From Micromussa lordhowensis (Eukaryota > Cnidaria > Anthozoa > Scleractinia > Lobophylliidae), in NCBI GenBank assembly GCA_964020085.1, contig OZ026597.1, forward strand, positions 9,241,497-9,305,496: a DNA stretch of 64,000 bases, read 5' to 3'. Numbering within the stretch: the first letter of the stretch is position 1; every line of letters begins with the position of its first letter. Shown here in pieces: positions 34,768 through 49,700 of the stretch. The notes below the pieces were generated by a model. It was not told the origin of the DNA. It saw nothing but the letters and a program-made list of their open reading frames with translations, and made no database searches. A program made the translations under genes and the position numbers.

Positions 34768-37700
34768 GTCTAATTGTTAAGTATGCTAATAATCCTTACA
34801 GTTGGCATTGAATTTGCAAAAAAAAAATGTTGTGAAAAAACATGGGAAGCGAAGCAGATGCCTCTTATCAAAGGCCCCCGACTGGGCTGCCTCATGTCAC
34901 TTGTTTACTGCCAAGAAATCCACGGCCAAACGCAAGCGTAAACGCTAGATCAAGTAGACAGGATCAGTGCTGGAAATAATTTTCTTCTTAACAGGACATG
35001 TGTCCTTTCAAGTCTTCATTTTGTTTGGACATCTTGTCAATTTGATTGGACATTAATTAGCATAATGATTTTCAATACGAATCTTTATAAACTGCGTTTA
35101 AATTTGACTTATTTATTACGATGGACTAGATGACTTTATCTACTAGATGACTACATCAATTTCTTCTGATTATCTCCTGGTTATGTGTTATTCAAGCAAA
35201 CCCAGTTTTATAAAGAACATGACCAAAGTTGGCTTTAGGGTACGTACATGAAGTGTCAACAGCATACATGTATCGCAAATTAGACACAATATGCCCTACA
35301 GTATATGGGAAGTTCTGAAGTTCTGCGAGTTCTGGCAAGTACAGGAAAGAAGAACACTTCTGCTTTTTGAGTTACCTATCAAATATGGCTCAAACTGTCA
35401 GAGTCCAGAGTCAAAATTAAAAATTAAGTGATAAAAATCAGGTAGGAATTTTATTCAGAAAAGGACTCAATGCATACCATCTGTAAAGAAAAAACAAAAA
35501 GATCTTGACACAGACACAAAACAGGAACAAGACTTTTTGCCCCCAAAATTTGTTTAAGTGGTCATAAGTAGCTGCAAATATGCTTTGGACTTGACTCAGA
35601 CTCATTCAGGCTTGGGCTAAAATTGGGTTAGAAGGGCTCAAAACAATTATTTATACCCAAGAACAGAAACTCTATTACTATTATTATCACTTTGGAGGGC
35701 ATTGAGAAAATATAAACTGAAAAAAATGACAACAAAACAGTCTGAACAATCATGTGAGCATTTACAAGCTGGATGGCTTTTATTTTCCCCCAATGAAAAT
35801 ACACAATACATCAAGCAAAGCTGGCTAGAAATTACAAAATCTTGCTATTTGAGTTTTCAAAAATTGTAGAAGACATCAAAGGAAAGTTTGATAAAGCTTA
35901 TCTGTAGGTGTTAAAATTTTACAGTTGCTAAACTTTCAGTGGGCTAAAATACATTTTAGCCTGCCAGAGTCTCCATTTTATATAGCCCTGACATTTTTGG
36001 TAGTCGCTGATGGAAGGTTTGACTGTAGTTTTTAATTGGCTCATTGTGATCCCTAGATTTTACTTATGTTATGGTTCAATTTAGTTTTCTGGGACTTCAG
36101 TAGTTACAACCTTTTATCAAAAGGGTTTTGTAAAACAGATTGTCACACAGTTTCGAATTCCATGTCGTTTACATGGCTAAATCTGTTGTTTGTTGCATTA
36201 TTTCATGGAATGAAATAATACAATGGAATGATACATGGAATAATACAAGTCAGTGAGAATAAGTTCCGGGTAATTCGCATACTGCTTCAAAGTTTAGACA
36301 ATGCTCTCAAGCTAGCCTGTATACAGGCTACTCTCATGCTAAAAAGAAAATGCAAACTGAGTAAACAGAAATATGCAAGAGTTACACTTCTAGTAGCATT
36401 ATGAATGCTATTCAATCTGACCTGATGCCCTGATCTGACCCATGGTGGTATAGAGCATGACAAGCTTCAGAGTCCAAAAAAATCACAGCGGGGAAGATTA
36501 CAAATGTGTTTGGTTGCATCAATAATTTTTAACCTGAAGATTGCATAAGCAATCTAAGGTTTTGGTGGTGGTGCAGATCATACAAATGATATGCAAATAG
36601 TGTCCTTCCATCATCTGTAAACTTTTTTGAAGTAATTCTGATGACCAGTAGATAAAGCTCCTGAAATCAATATATTAGCCAATATTGTAGGCACATGTAT
36701 TGTTTTACATGTCCAGGTCAACTGCGATTGTTGCACTATAATGGAAACTTGTTTTGTTTGCTTTCAGGGTATACATAGTTCACTTGAAATTTCTATTACA
36801 ATTCTAATCTTAAATTAACAGTTAACTGCAAATAAAACAATTTCCTTTGTACATTTCATAGAAAACAAGATATGCTCCTCTTTTCGAGGTCCTCCATTTT
36901 CTCTGAAAGCTCAGTTTTTTAGAGAGACCGATAGCGGCCAAGCAATCAGCTGTAAACTTTTTTATATTCAACACTGGTGCAGAAACTAGCTTTAAAACCA
37001 AAACATTGTCCTCAACAATGTTGATTTTTTCTGTTCTCACATTTGCTCTCCCTAAACTTGCTAAACACTCTCTCCAGAAAACACGATACAACATCCTTAC
37101 CCATGACAACATCTCCTTCACAATTTCACACTCATCCTGGCTAACTAACAGCTGACAAAAAAAAATTGTACCATCTTGCTTGGAGCACAGCATATTAAAC
37201 ATATGATTTACCTTTCCCTTTCTTGGAAAATAAATCAAAAAAGGTGTCGTTGAAGCATTTTACAAATCCACGAAAGGCACAAAACAACACACTTGATTCA
37301 AGCATCTACAACTTCACCAGCCAAGGTTGACTCAAAATAATCAGAAAAAGTTCTCTGGCCTTTCTTCAGACCCTGTAGACTATAGGAAGGCTTATGGCTT
37401 GAATTATAGTTCTTGTGATGGTTAAACAGCCTCTGTACAGCCCCTCCCCTCAACAAAACCGGGGAGAGAAATGTCTGTGTAGCGGCGTCGCTAATCGTGT
37501 TCCAGAATTATTTTGCCAAGTTTGACACCTCTGTGCTTGTACTTTGTTTAGGCTCAATTCTATTACAAGATATGTTTTAAGCTCCCTGACAGACAAAGTT
37601 TGCAATATTCTGTGAACTTGTAATGTTGCTTACTTACATGTACATGAATATATTGTGATGCTGGGCCCGGCCGTTTGATAAGAACTGTTTGCAAGCACAG

Positions 37701-40700
37701 TACATGAAATTTTGCTTGTTATCATGGAAATCATAATTAGTTATCTTCGTCCAGCTTTGTCAGAGATAGCTATAACTAATTAGAGAAAGCTATTCTCTTG
37801 TCTAGAGACGTTCTTACATTTCTTGCATCAATTTGATCAAGCTTGATGCTTAGGTTTTATGCCTCCTTTACACACTTTGAGGGGATATGCTTCTGTTGTA
37901 ATACATAAAAGCTGACATGAATTAGGAGAAAGACAAAGATCCAGTTACCTACATTGAGTTACATGTACGTGATAAATCATTACAGTACTAAACACAAAAT
38001 ATTATTGAGTCTTAATCCAGGAGGTTTTTAATTCTTACAATAATGTTCCTAGAGCAAAAAGATCCAGATTTTTTTGCCTCTGAACATCATAGCTCCAGCT
38101 TTACACTTTAAATCATTTAACTGTTGAAATCACCTGTGAGGTTCTCAGAGCATGACATCATGGGTCTCACCTGAGCATTCAAATCCAAGATGGTGGCTCG
38201 TGTCTGGCATGTTTGAATTCCACAAAAGAACTTATCTTTTTTACACAATTTAAAAGAAATAATTTGCAGAAGCACATAGTTATCCCCAGGAATTTTACTA
38301 GTACCGTGCCAAATAATCAACATTTTTATGAGAAGGATGAAGTTAATACAGTAGTCATGATGTTAACACTGACAGTAGTCATGTTAATACAGTAGTCATG
38401 AAACTAAAGTCCGGAGAGAAAAGTTGTGGCCTTAATGTCCACATTGAGGGTATTCATAATTCAACCATCAGGTTTTTAACAGGAATCAGTGATTAGACAT
38501 TATACTATGTAATTCCTAGAAATTCCAACAAATTAACAATCTCGAAAAGTCCATTCCCAGAAATTCTCAAAAATTCCAACCTTTGTTAAGAACACCTCAA
38601 GTAAGATACTTGAGCATTCCTAGGAATTCTTAGGAATTCCAAGTAGAGAAATTTGTGTAACGTGTAATTCCCACAAAATCCCAGGAATTCCAAACATATG
38701 CAACTGTCTAATTTGCATAGTTTGGAATTTCTGGGTATAAATTCCTAGGAATTCATAGAAATTCCCAAAAAGCTACGAATTCACTTTGCAAATCTTATTC
38801 GGGTGGAACACAAAACACATTTGTTTGGATTGTTACTACTGAAAAAATAATGAGTTCTAACAAAAAACTGAATGTCTCCTTGCCTTCAAAATTATCCTAG
38901 CAAGTCAAGGGCTATTCTGATATCAATGTTTCTGTTCTTAGGACTTGAGTTATTACAAACATCTTTATTCCTTGACTGCACTAAAAAATTCTTGAATCAA
39001 GTTTGCGACCCATTGAATGATCAACTAACTGACTGAGTAAGCAAGTGAATTATTTCTCCCCCAACTAACTGGTTACTCATTGCTACACTATCACTCGTAA
39101 AAATGGCTGAAAGTGAACAATCGTTTGACACTTCTAGCACATCCAGGATACCTGATTGGCTTCATGAGTAAATGGAAAAAGAGAGTAGACTGTTAATATC
39201 ACCATTACGGAATTGCGCCCATTGAAACATGTCATCTGAAAAAAGTGGGGTACCTAAGATGCTTTGCATGCCCATAAGGGGTTCTAGGGTTTGCCCTAGA
39301 ATTATTTCTTATTGAAGAAATGCGGCATCTCTATAGAAACAATGGCTGCTGCGAATTTTTCGAGAGATGTTCTTGAAATGTTTTATGGTCCTATTCCGAA
39401 TGAGGAGAATCAAAGGCTCAGGGCTCCCTCAGACCAAGAGAAGGTTTGATTTTGAAATAGAGAGAAACAGTTTTAACCAATGGCTTCCTTGTATGGAAAA
39501 TGAGCGATCCAGGTGGCAACAGAGACCTCTTGAAATTTTTCCAAAAAACAAAAACCAGATTTATCGACGTTTGCAAAAATGAAGTTGAGACTTTGAAGAC
39601 TGTGAAAATACAATTTGGGCTTCTTGCGAGATTTTCTATGAATCGAGATGAAGAAGTCCAACGCATGGAGCATTATTTTAATCGGATGCAACCAATAATT
39701 TTGAATGAAAACAACATAGATACATTAAATCATTTGTTAAATCAGTTTATTGATGAAGTGAAAAGGTGAGATAGAAGCTTGGTCTCAAAGAGGATCGGGA
39801 TGGGTGACAGATGAAATTTTGGAAGCCTTTATCAATGTGGCCCAATATTGCACACTGTGTGGTGGAAGCTATATGGACCTGCCCAAAAAGTTGAAAAACA
39901 AGAATGCAATAATCAATGGGCAAAATACAGAAATCAATGTCTGAGATGGGCCATTTGTGCCGCTTTATTCCCTCTGCCGATAGGGAAAAAAGTGACAAGA
40001 ACCTCAAGCTATCCAAGAGAAGATGGCTTGAATTTCGCAGATTAACAGGCTGGAGAGGCAGAATCCGAATTTAGCTATAAACGTGTTTGGATGGGAGAAG
40101 GAACAAGTCATTGTTCACAGGATCAGAGAAAAAGGCGGCAACATTCCCAAAACAAAGCAAGGCGACAACACGCATTACAGCTATGTGAAAAGACTCAAAG
40201 CACTTTTATAGGACCAAAGCAGGCACAAAGAGAGCAAACATTGGGTTTGAACTCGGGTTTGCCCTAGAATTATTTCTCATTGAAGAAATGCGACAGCACT
40301 GTAAAGTGGGCAGAGGAAGAAAAGGACCGATAGATCAAAGCCAAAAGAAGCCAAAAGTTGGAAGAATATTAAGATATTAATGGCCGCCCCTGAATCCTAA
40401 TATGGCATGTGCAGGTGCCTGTTAGGGGTTGTGGGAAAATCTGTCTATGGCAATAACCCCCGGGTGAACCCACCCCAGCCCAGTAGATGACTGGGGGTGC
40501 TCAGAAATCCCTCTGGATCTCAAACCTCTGTCCCAGAGGTTAAATGGGAACAACAGCCGCCTTGTCAGCGGCGGGAAAAGTCCTAGCCCGGGCTAGACAT
40601 CGAAAAAGCCACCAAGCACCCCTGACCAGGGTTTTGTCACTTTTCGTGACGTGCAACGTCACGCATGCCTTTTTGTCACGCCAAAATGAAAGCCTGAATT

Positions 40701-43700
40701 GAAGTTTTGAAATATTAATTCGAACCGGCGCCAAGAGCAGTTCTTTTTTTCGAAAATCCACCTCCATCTCGCTGCAGACATCTTTCTTGATCTTCTCAAT
40801 ATCTGGCCGAGATGACTCCTGAGTGAGTTCAGCCCAAACAGCCTCTTTCAGCACATTATACCGTGAAAATTCAGTCATGATTAACTGAAATTTGATTGTT
40901 GGCCGGAGCTTTGGAAAGCGCATGGCCAGAATTCACAACACAGTTTCCAAATGTGGACAAAGACCAATTTGTTGCTCAAACATATTCTGATGGCAAAGGG
41001 AACATTACAGGATCTGAAATGTTTTTCAGGGAAGGCTAGGGATCTTTACAGAGCGTGTTTGACTCGGACAGAAAGTATTGGAGCCTGCAAATGAAGACTG
41101 TGATCGGTTTGGATGGTGTGGATGGGTTTCCCTGTCAACTGTCGCCGCTGAAAACGAAAATAGTGTTGTCAATCCCAGCGGTGGAGTTAACCAAGCACCA
41201 AGCCTCAAGAAAATCTTCAACAACCAGATAAACATTTTTGTCACACCAGATTCTTTCTTTGTGGTGAAATTCAGGGAAATATTTAAACAAACAAGAATAA
41301 GGCACACCTCCGCATCAGAAGCAAAACGTTAGCTGGGCGGTCCGCATATGAACTATTGGCCGCAACAGCTCAACTTCCCGTTTTTTGCGCAACACAAGGC
41401 TGCGGAATTTCAAAATAAATTTTTGGCATAAGCCTGACTCTGCCAGAGCAAATAAGGGCCTTCTACAAATTCCACATATATTTCACAGTGAGGTGAATTT
41501 TGTTTCAGATGGGGGGCATTCAGAGCATAAGCGCCTTGCCTGGTGATCCAACCTTCAGTTTGTCAGATAATCATTATGACATGGCGTCATACAAAAGGAT
41601 ATGCGCTGAGTTCGGAATTGACCCATCAAGCGATTTCCGGTTCACAGGCAGAAAGAACCATGGCCTGGGCGATGTTTACATTGGAGTGACGGGACACGGT
41701 GCAATGAAAACAGGACCTGCTTATCCAGGAGGGTTTTACAAATTCGGCGATGAAGGGGGGAAAGCAAAAGATGGAAACCTGCCGGACATTTCGCAGAGTG
41801 TGCAAAGATACCTGCTCGCAGTGGATGAAGCAAAAGTCAGGCTAAATCTTGCTGTGTACCCCGAGGCGAGGCTGATGCCAGCCAGAATGATCATAAACAC
41901 AGAAAGTATGGTCGGTTACAACAACAAGCTCAAGGAGGCGGTTGCAGGAATGAAGCTAGGCGTCAACAATGACGTAAGTAAGCAACTGTTGGAAGGGGGC
42001 CTGACAAAAATCAACCCCCCAAACAGCCATCCCTCAAACCCAATCCACAAAGCCGCCACTGCTGCCCAAAAAACTGAAGCCAGCTTCAAAGCAAATGCCT
42101 TCAGATGAAGTGGGAGAAATAGAAAAAGATTTTCAGACAAAACCCTGCAGCATGAGGCAAACAAATCCGTGGCCATTATTGTCATTGTGGGAGTCGTGGC
42201 TTTTCTGTTTCTAGCATTGCGTTAACGACAACCACCGCAAGAATCAGGAGCCACGTGTGCTCGGCAAGAAAGGCGATTGCTTGACCCACTGATTTGAATA
42301 AGAAGCTCACAATTGATCCGATCAGTCCGGGCAGCGTAGAAGCAGCTTTTGACCCAAGTGCTTTAAGGCCATTTGCAATTCTTTGCCCATGCCTTTTGAA
42401 GCGTTAGTGATTGTCCCAATAACAGCCCCTATTGTGACGCCGACAGCAAGAAAGATCGCTGTCCTGATCACACCATATTTTTTGAAGATCTCACAGACTT
42501 TTTCTCGGAGAGGCATGGCAGCTTCTCTTTCTTCAACCTGAGTTTGCAACCGCCAGAGCTCCTTGTTTCTTACTGCTACTCTAGCCCCTGCGGCTTCCCT
42601 TTCTGAGGGTGAGGTGTTCTCATCTTGGATGATTGCCTGGTCTTCTTCGTTTTGGTGCTTGAGCTTGATTTCTTGCTCTTTAAGGTCGTCCAAAGGTTTT
42701 GTGCTGTTAAATAAATAAAAGTGATCAATGTTGGTTGAAAACCAGGCGCATTCTTGTTAATGCTTCGGAGATGTTCACCAAAACGTTCCCTCAGAGTGCG
42801 CCCAGTCTCGCCGATGTAAATGGCAGGGCAGCGACGGCAGGAGATGCAGGTTGTCATCAACCATTGGTGATTGAGGAAAGATGAAGCTGTTGCTGGGTCG
42901 TCTGCAATCACTTTGAAATTCTTCAATTGCGTTTCTTGGGGAATCTGCGTTTTATCATGTCTACAGATTTTTTCATTTTTTGTCTTAAGGCACTTTCTCG
43001 TTGAAGATCGCCGATTGAACCAGATCTTGTTAGAAAAGGGGTTTCCTCATACGTGGTATCCAGCAGCCTGCTCTGTTCGTGATGCATAGTTTGCATTTCA
43101 TGTTGCTCTCCACCATTCTAAGGGGTTGGAACTGCATCCAGTTGAAAAGGTCAGGTTGTGTTAGCTTGTTGTTCGTCATCATCGTCGTCGTGGTGAAGCT
43201 GGTAGTCAAGATCAGGATCATCGTAACCAAAATCGCCACCTTTTGCCATTGCAATATATTTTTCAACACACCTTTTTAAATAGAAATATATTTCTGCATT
43301 GAAAATACAATGTCAGTGTAAGATAACCTCTGCCCAATACACACAGAAAAGACAATGCGTGCCATGAAGGCACCGTGTGTGGTCAAGTGCATAACTTTCA
43401 ATCCTTCTGAAGCCAACCCAGGCGAGACCCTGTATGTCCAAGTGCCCAAGCTGAACGAGAACAAAGTCCTTGTGCGGATCTTTGACATGGACCTTTCCAG
43501 AGGGCACGCCAACAACTTTCTTGTCCAGAACGTTTCTCGAGCGCTCATGGACAAGCTTGTTGTGAAGTTCGAGGGCAGGACTTTGGAAGAAATGGCTGGC
43601 TATGACATCTACAAGACGTTTGAAGACCTGTTCTTGCCAGGGGAAAAGCGCGACAACATGGTGCCTGAGGGCATACAGAGCAAAGATTTGTGCAAGATCC

Positions 43701-46700
43701 AATCAGGCTTGGGAGACAAAAACACATAAGGTGTCGCTGCTGAAAACAAACTTAACAAAGTTTACGGCACCAAGTATCACATCAACCTCGACCATCAGAC
43801 CCACAGTCCCTTTACAATGACCTTGTATTTGAAGTGACTCTGGCACCTGCCAGCCAAGTTGTCAAAGGCTCAGACACAACCAAGCTCAAGTACAAGCTGA
43901 CGAACATCCAGCTCGAGTATGAAATGATCCAAAGCACGGCTTTTGCAGATGAGGCAAGCAGCATTTACACCAGCAGAAAAGAGTTTGTCTACGACCATGT
44001 GAGCTGTGACAAAGGAACAGACATGAGAATAAATGTCAAAGTTAACGCCCAAAGGCGGTCCATGAAAGCCATCCTCCTGCTGTTTGTTGAGCCGTACACC
44101 GCTGGGGCAACGGACTCGGAAAAATGAGAACCTACCCCGACCTGGAAAAAATCAGCATCACGATAAACGGCTCGCCCAACATGCTGTACAACGGCATCGG
44201 AAGCCGGGACATTTGGAGTGAAGTAAGCCGCTTCTACATGAAAGACAAACACAAACCCCAGCATATGACCCTGCAGAAGTTCTACACTGACAACAAGTTT
44301 GGGCTTCTGATCGATCTGTGCTCAATGGCCAGCCAAGAAATGCATGGCAGCGGCACTCGTCTCATCAACACCACAGATAGCGTCCAGCTGGAAATCGAGA
44401 GAGACGCCAATGGGTCAGGAACGGTTAACTGCCATGTATTCATCATCTCTGACTCCCACTTCAACATTATGAATAAACAGTTGGAATCTGTATAGTATTG
44501 AAATGGATCCAAAAAATATCCCCTTCAACACGCTCATTGTGGAGCCGACCAACTCTGGCAAGATGCAGTTTTACTCTTGAAACAAAAGAGGATGTGAAGA
44601 CGTACTATACATCTGCGTCTTTGTATTGGGATCTGAATTACCGATCAGAAACAAATTTCATAAAATATGAAGGTTTGCAAACTTTTGAAAAGGGCTATGA
44701 CTATCCCGTGTTCAAGTTGGCAAGATGAATGCAGACATTTTTGAAAACTGGTTGAATTTGCGCTGTGAAAAAACAAAAACAAAAAACTATCGCAAATTCA
44801 ACAAAGAAATTTTTTGTCAATTGAAAAGAAAAAACAAATTTACATAATGGCTGAAAACGACCCTGTGATGGCAGAAGTCATAAACCTCTTGGAAGTTGAG
44901 CCTGAAAGTACACCTGCTGCGGCACCTGGACCTGACATTCCCGCCCTACGTGAGCAGCTTGCGATTCTGGTTTCAAGAGGCAAATGCAAGGAAGCAATAG
45001 GCTCGCAGCTGACACATGATGAGGTAAAGAAATTGTCAGACAAAGACGTCATGAGGACCTACAAAAGGTACGAGACATACATTGGTGCCAAGACCACTGA
45101 AACCTTGATTGAAAGCTTTCTGTCGTTTGCCACAAAAGCACTTAGCATGGTGGTGGTGCTTAGCATGTTGACGCTCTGCATAATGAGCTGAAAAACGACT
45201 ACATTATCACAAAAGAGCTGTCCGCACTGTCTGGTGAGCTTGCGCTTAGATGCGGCTGGATGCTCGCTGTGGCCAACTCGTTTCTGATCACTGCAAAACA
45301 TGTCGATTTCAGCACTTATGGAGTTCCAAATTCAGTACACAAAGCTGAGTAATCTTCAGTAAATGCTGAATAATTAGTGAACATTACTGTGTGATAACTC
45401 AGTTGAATATAATTTGTTGAATAAATATACGTCATGGCGGATTCAGAGATTCAACAACCTGTAACAGGTTCAACAAGTAACATCAAAAACACCCACCACA
45501 AGGCTGAAAAATCCAAAACGGGTAGCTGCTGGCAAAGCTGCCGTTGGGAAAACAAAACAGGCTCGCGAGGCGCAGAAAAAGGCATTTGCCGAGGCTCAGA
45601 TCAACATTGCAAATAATCAGCTCAAACCAGGTGCCCCTCCAGTTGTTGACCCACCTGTGAATGATCCACCTGTGGCCGACCCACCAGTGAGTGAGGTTCT
45701 AACAACCGCACAATGGCTGAGTGTCATCTGCATTTTTGTTTCATTGGTGGGGATCTACTACAAACACGAAGAGATCAAAAGCTTTTTAACCAAAAAACCG
45801 CCTCAGGCTCCCCCACCATCACCTGTGGATGTTGTGCCTCAGAGAAGAGTAGGCATCAGACAGATGGATTGATAAGCAACAATGAATGAGAATAAATCAA
45901 CCGTCAAAAAATTCTTGTTTGATGTTTTCCCTGGAGTGCATTACCTGCAATCTTATCAGGAGAGCGTTCACTCGCGAAAGCGAAGAAATGTTTTGCATCG
46001 CTTTGAAGATGCTTTGGAGAAAGCTGATGACCTTTGTGAAATTGGCTACACGTTTAAAAAAAAATGAGATCATTTACAAAAAAATCTCTGAAAAGGGTTG
46101 GTTTAATGCCTGTTGACTGTCCATTTGAGGTGGGCAACGAGGTTGAAAAAATTGGTGAAAAAACTTGGACTATCGAAAGGTTTTACTGACCCATTGCACT
46201 TTTCTCTCAATATATAACAATGGCACCAAAAGTTGACGTCTTACAGATCTTCATCATAACTGCTGCCATTAGTGGAATAGGTTTGGTCTGGGTTAACTTC
46301 ACTGTGAAGGCTTTCAAAATAGCCTGGCACATCATCATTTCAACTTCGCCAGAAGAATTTCAAGAGCCTTTTTTATGACGAATTAGACAAATATTGTTTT
46401 TGTATATCAACCATGTCTGACAACAAGCTTGTGAATACAATCATTGAAGCCGCAACTCTGACCAGCTTAGCCGCTGGAATTGGCTGGATTGTGAAAAAGG
46501 TCGCAAAAGAGAACCTCACCGCCGACCCTAGCAACAGCGTCATGAATTACGCCAAATTCACTGTCATAATGGACGGCAGCGTCGCGCTGAAATGGTATCT
46601 CAAGGAGAAAAAATAACCTTTCTATAAAATGGCCAGCATTGTGATGATGATCGGAGACGCTATTCTCAATGCCGTGGCTTTCACTGGTGGAAAATAAATT

Positions 46701-49700
46701 GCAAAATATTTGGCCGGCGACAATGGTCAGGCCGTGTTAGGGGAGAAAACACGGCATGACAAAGCCCTGGAAGCTTATCAGGCAGCAATGGCAAAATATT
46801 ATCGCGATCGCATGCAGCTCCTTGAGAAATCAAAGAGCACGCGAAGCAGAACTTCACAAACACAGATTACACATTCAAGCTATATAATCAAACGCACCCC
46901 GACTATAAATTGACGATGCCCAGAGAGCTGAAATTCTCTGACATGTATCAGCCAAGCGAGCTGAAGAAACAGGGCAAGCTTTTTTTGTTGGTGGTGGCGC
47001 AGACGTGCTTGGATACGCAGCTTTTCGTTTTCTTTGAACTTTTGCGTCGAAAAACTAATGGATGACAAACTCGCCAAAATCTACTACAAAAATAAGCAGA
47101 GGCTGCAAAAGTGTCTGAAGATACTGCCAAGCAGTGGCTCATCAAGCAGGCTCTCTGGCAGATCTATCTCCCCGCGCTGCGACATATTCCTCACCCAAAA
47201 TTTGCCGTGGCGACACCCAACTCTGTCCACCAAGTGGACCTTCTTTTTCTGCCCCATGACAAGCTTCCTCGTGGAAGAAAGATTTACAGATATGCACTGA
47301 CAGTTGTTGACGTTGCCAACCATTACAAAGAAGCAGAGCCGCTGACATTGAAAGACTCTGCTGAAGTTGCGAAGGCTTTCCAGTCGATATTCAGACGAAG
47401 TCCTTTGACTTGCAGGTTGACCCTGGCCACAAGTTCATGGGGAGTGTGACCAAAGAAATTGAAAACCACAAAACATACATCCCCTGCAGTCGCACTGAAA
47501 TTCACAGGCACCAGGCCATTGTCGAGCGTTTCAACTGCACGCTTGCAGAGTGCCTGTTTGGTCATCAGTATGCCGTGGAAATGCTTCTGCCTGAGGGCCA
47601 GCGGTCAACTGTGTGGGTCAAAAGGCTTCCCAAAGTTGTCAGTGCGCTGAATAATGAGGTTACTAGTCTTATTGGTAAAAAGCCTGCTGTTGCGATCGAA
47701 GAGAAGGCGGTCGCCTCAAAACCGTCAACAAAGTATTCCAGGCCTGTTGGATTGAACGAAAAAAATTCCTCCTCTTGTCAATGTGAGATATTTGTATCAG
47801 CCTGGCAAACTTGAAGGTGGTACCATAAGAGCTACTGACCCTATCTGGTCTTTGAAAGTCCACCAGATTGAAAGAAATGTTACCAAACCTAATGAGCCGG
47901 TTGTCTATTATTTGACTGATGGGCCCAAGCACGGCTTTGTTTGTGAAGAGATGTTAGTTGTGCTGCCTAATACACAGCTTCCAGCCACCTGATGTCTTTG
48001 TACCCATATGCTAGCGTGTTGACTGCATCGTCCGATATCCACCGCTTTGTATCAACTTGAGATATCGAGATCTTGTTCATGATCATTCCATACATCTCGT
48101 GGCCCTCACTTCGCAGGATTTTCATTCTGTGCATGTACTGTTTCCTCCCAAAAAGGGCTTCTTTGCAGTCCTCGTGTGTTATCTCCTGCTGGATCGCATC
48201 AAAATTCTTGTAAGAGCGATACTCAAACATTCTTGGATGTGCTTTTGTGAGCACACCAGTCTTTAGAATGCAAAACACCAGGTAATGGTCGCTCAATGGA
48301 AACGGAACAACACCAGATTTAACAATGCGATGTTCATTATTGACAAAAATCAGGTCAATCAAGGTCCGTGAGGTGTCAGATGTTTTTTTTTGTCTGCTTT
48401 CTTGATCGAGTACATCTTTGACCTGATGGCCACCACTTCTTCCATTGCCTTTCCTCCGCACTCGTCTTTCATCTTGCCTAGAACCTTTCGTTTCATCGTG
48501 CAATGGGTCTTTGGGATAGTTACTCATGTCATACAGCCATGAGTCTTCCCTCATGTCTTTGTACACATCTTCCGTCTTTAAGAGCAGGCTGTCTGTGTCC
48601 GTGTAGATCAGCTCGCACTTTGGACCGTATCTGGCTTTTAGGTGGTTGTAGAAAACGTTGCTGTTCTCAAGGATCGTCATGCCGGTGTACATGGGCTTGT
48701 TTAGCACCAACCTGGTTTTGTGAAAGTGGATGCCGGCCATGTCGCTTCTGAAGATGGTGAATCTGTCAAAAGAGGGGCTAGTCACCAGCTTGCGGATTTT
48801 GTCCGTTTCCCAGTCCCTCGCTATCTTTTTCTGTGCGGTTCCTAATGTTCGGGTTTTATTGCCTTCTTTTCTGGCGCTAGCGGGTAGTCGTTGTGCCCAT
48901 CATGCAGCTCTTCGGGGTACTCGAGGTCCACCTCCAGTATCCAGCCTTTCTTTGAATCCCACTTCATCGTCATTATCTGCTCTTCGGTGGGCATTACACG
49001 CTTCCAGTGAAAGCCTTTCTTTGGCAAAAGCAGGCTCACTGCCCATCCCTAGGGGTTGTTAGCGTCCAGATAAGTGATGTAGTTTCTTGGTTTGGCTGGG
49101 TTATATCCTTCGACCATAGGGTTGTTTGCCTTTGCGTACCTTTTACTCACCATCGATATGCCACCACTCATTCCCCACTCAATGAACAGGTGCATGTCCA
49201 TATCTGTCAGCAGCTCCAGCTTCACTCCTGTCTTCTTAAGGAGCGCATCCCAACTTAGTCCTGGCGCACTGTAATAATGCGCTGGGTCTAGCCCATATTT
49301 CTCCTGGCAAATCTTTCTGAAATTCTCAAACACATCCGCCAGCAGCAGCACATCTGTGGTCACGTACAAGTCATGGCAATCTCCAAGACTTTGTGCGCAT
49401 ACTCTTCATCTGTGATGCCTTTGCCGCTCAGACTCGATTAGAACTTTTCTTTCTCCTGGAGTTTGGTTTCGCCAAACCTTTCAAATGAGTCCATGTACTC
49501 ATATGGGTAGATGCCCTTATTCAGCAGCAGCTGGCGCTTGTTTTCTTCAGCCACTGTCCTTTGCATGATTACGAACTCGTCACTACCCTTAACCAGCTTG
49601 TCAAGGCTGCTCAGCAGAAAATTCACGTTGTCAACAAATCTCAGATTTCCCAGTGAAAATGAGACGTATTTTTTGGTGTTTGTTGGGATGCATTTAATTT

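Noticed and set aside
47669..47932. Minus-strand 87-codon ORF
   Set aside because: Antisense to the integrase C-terminus.
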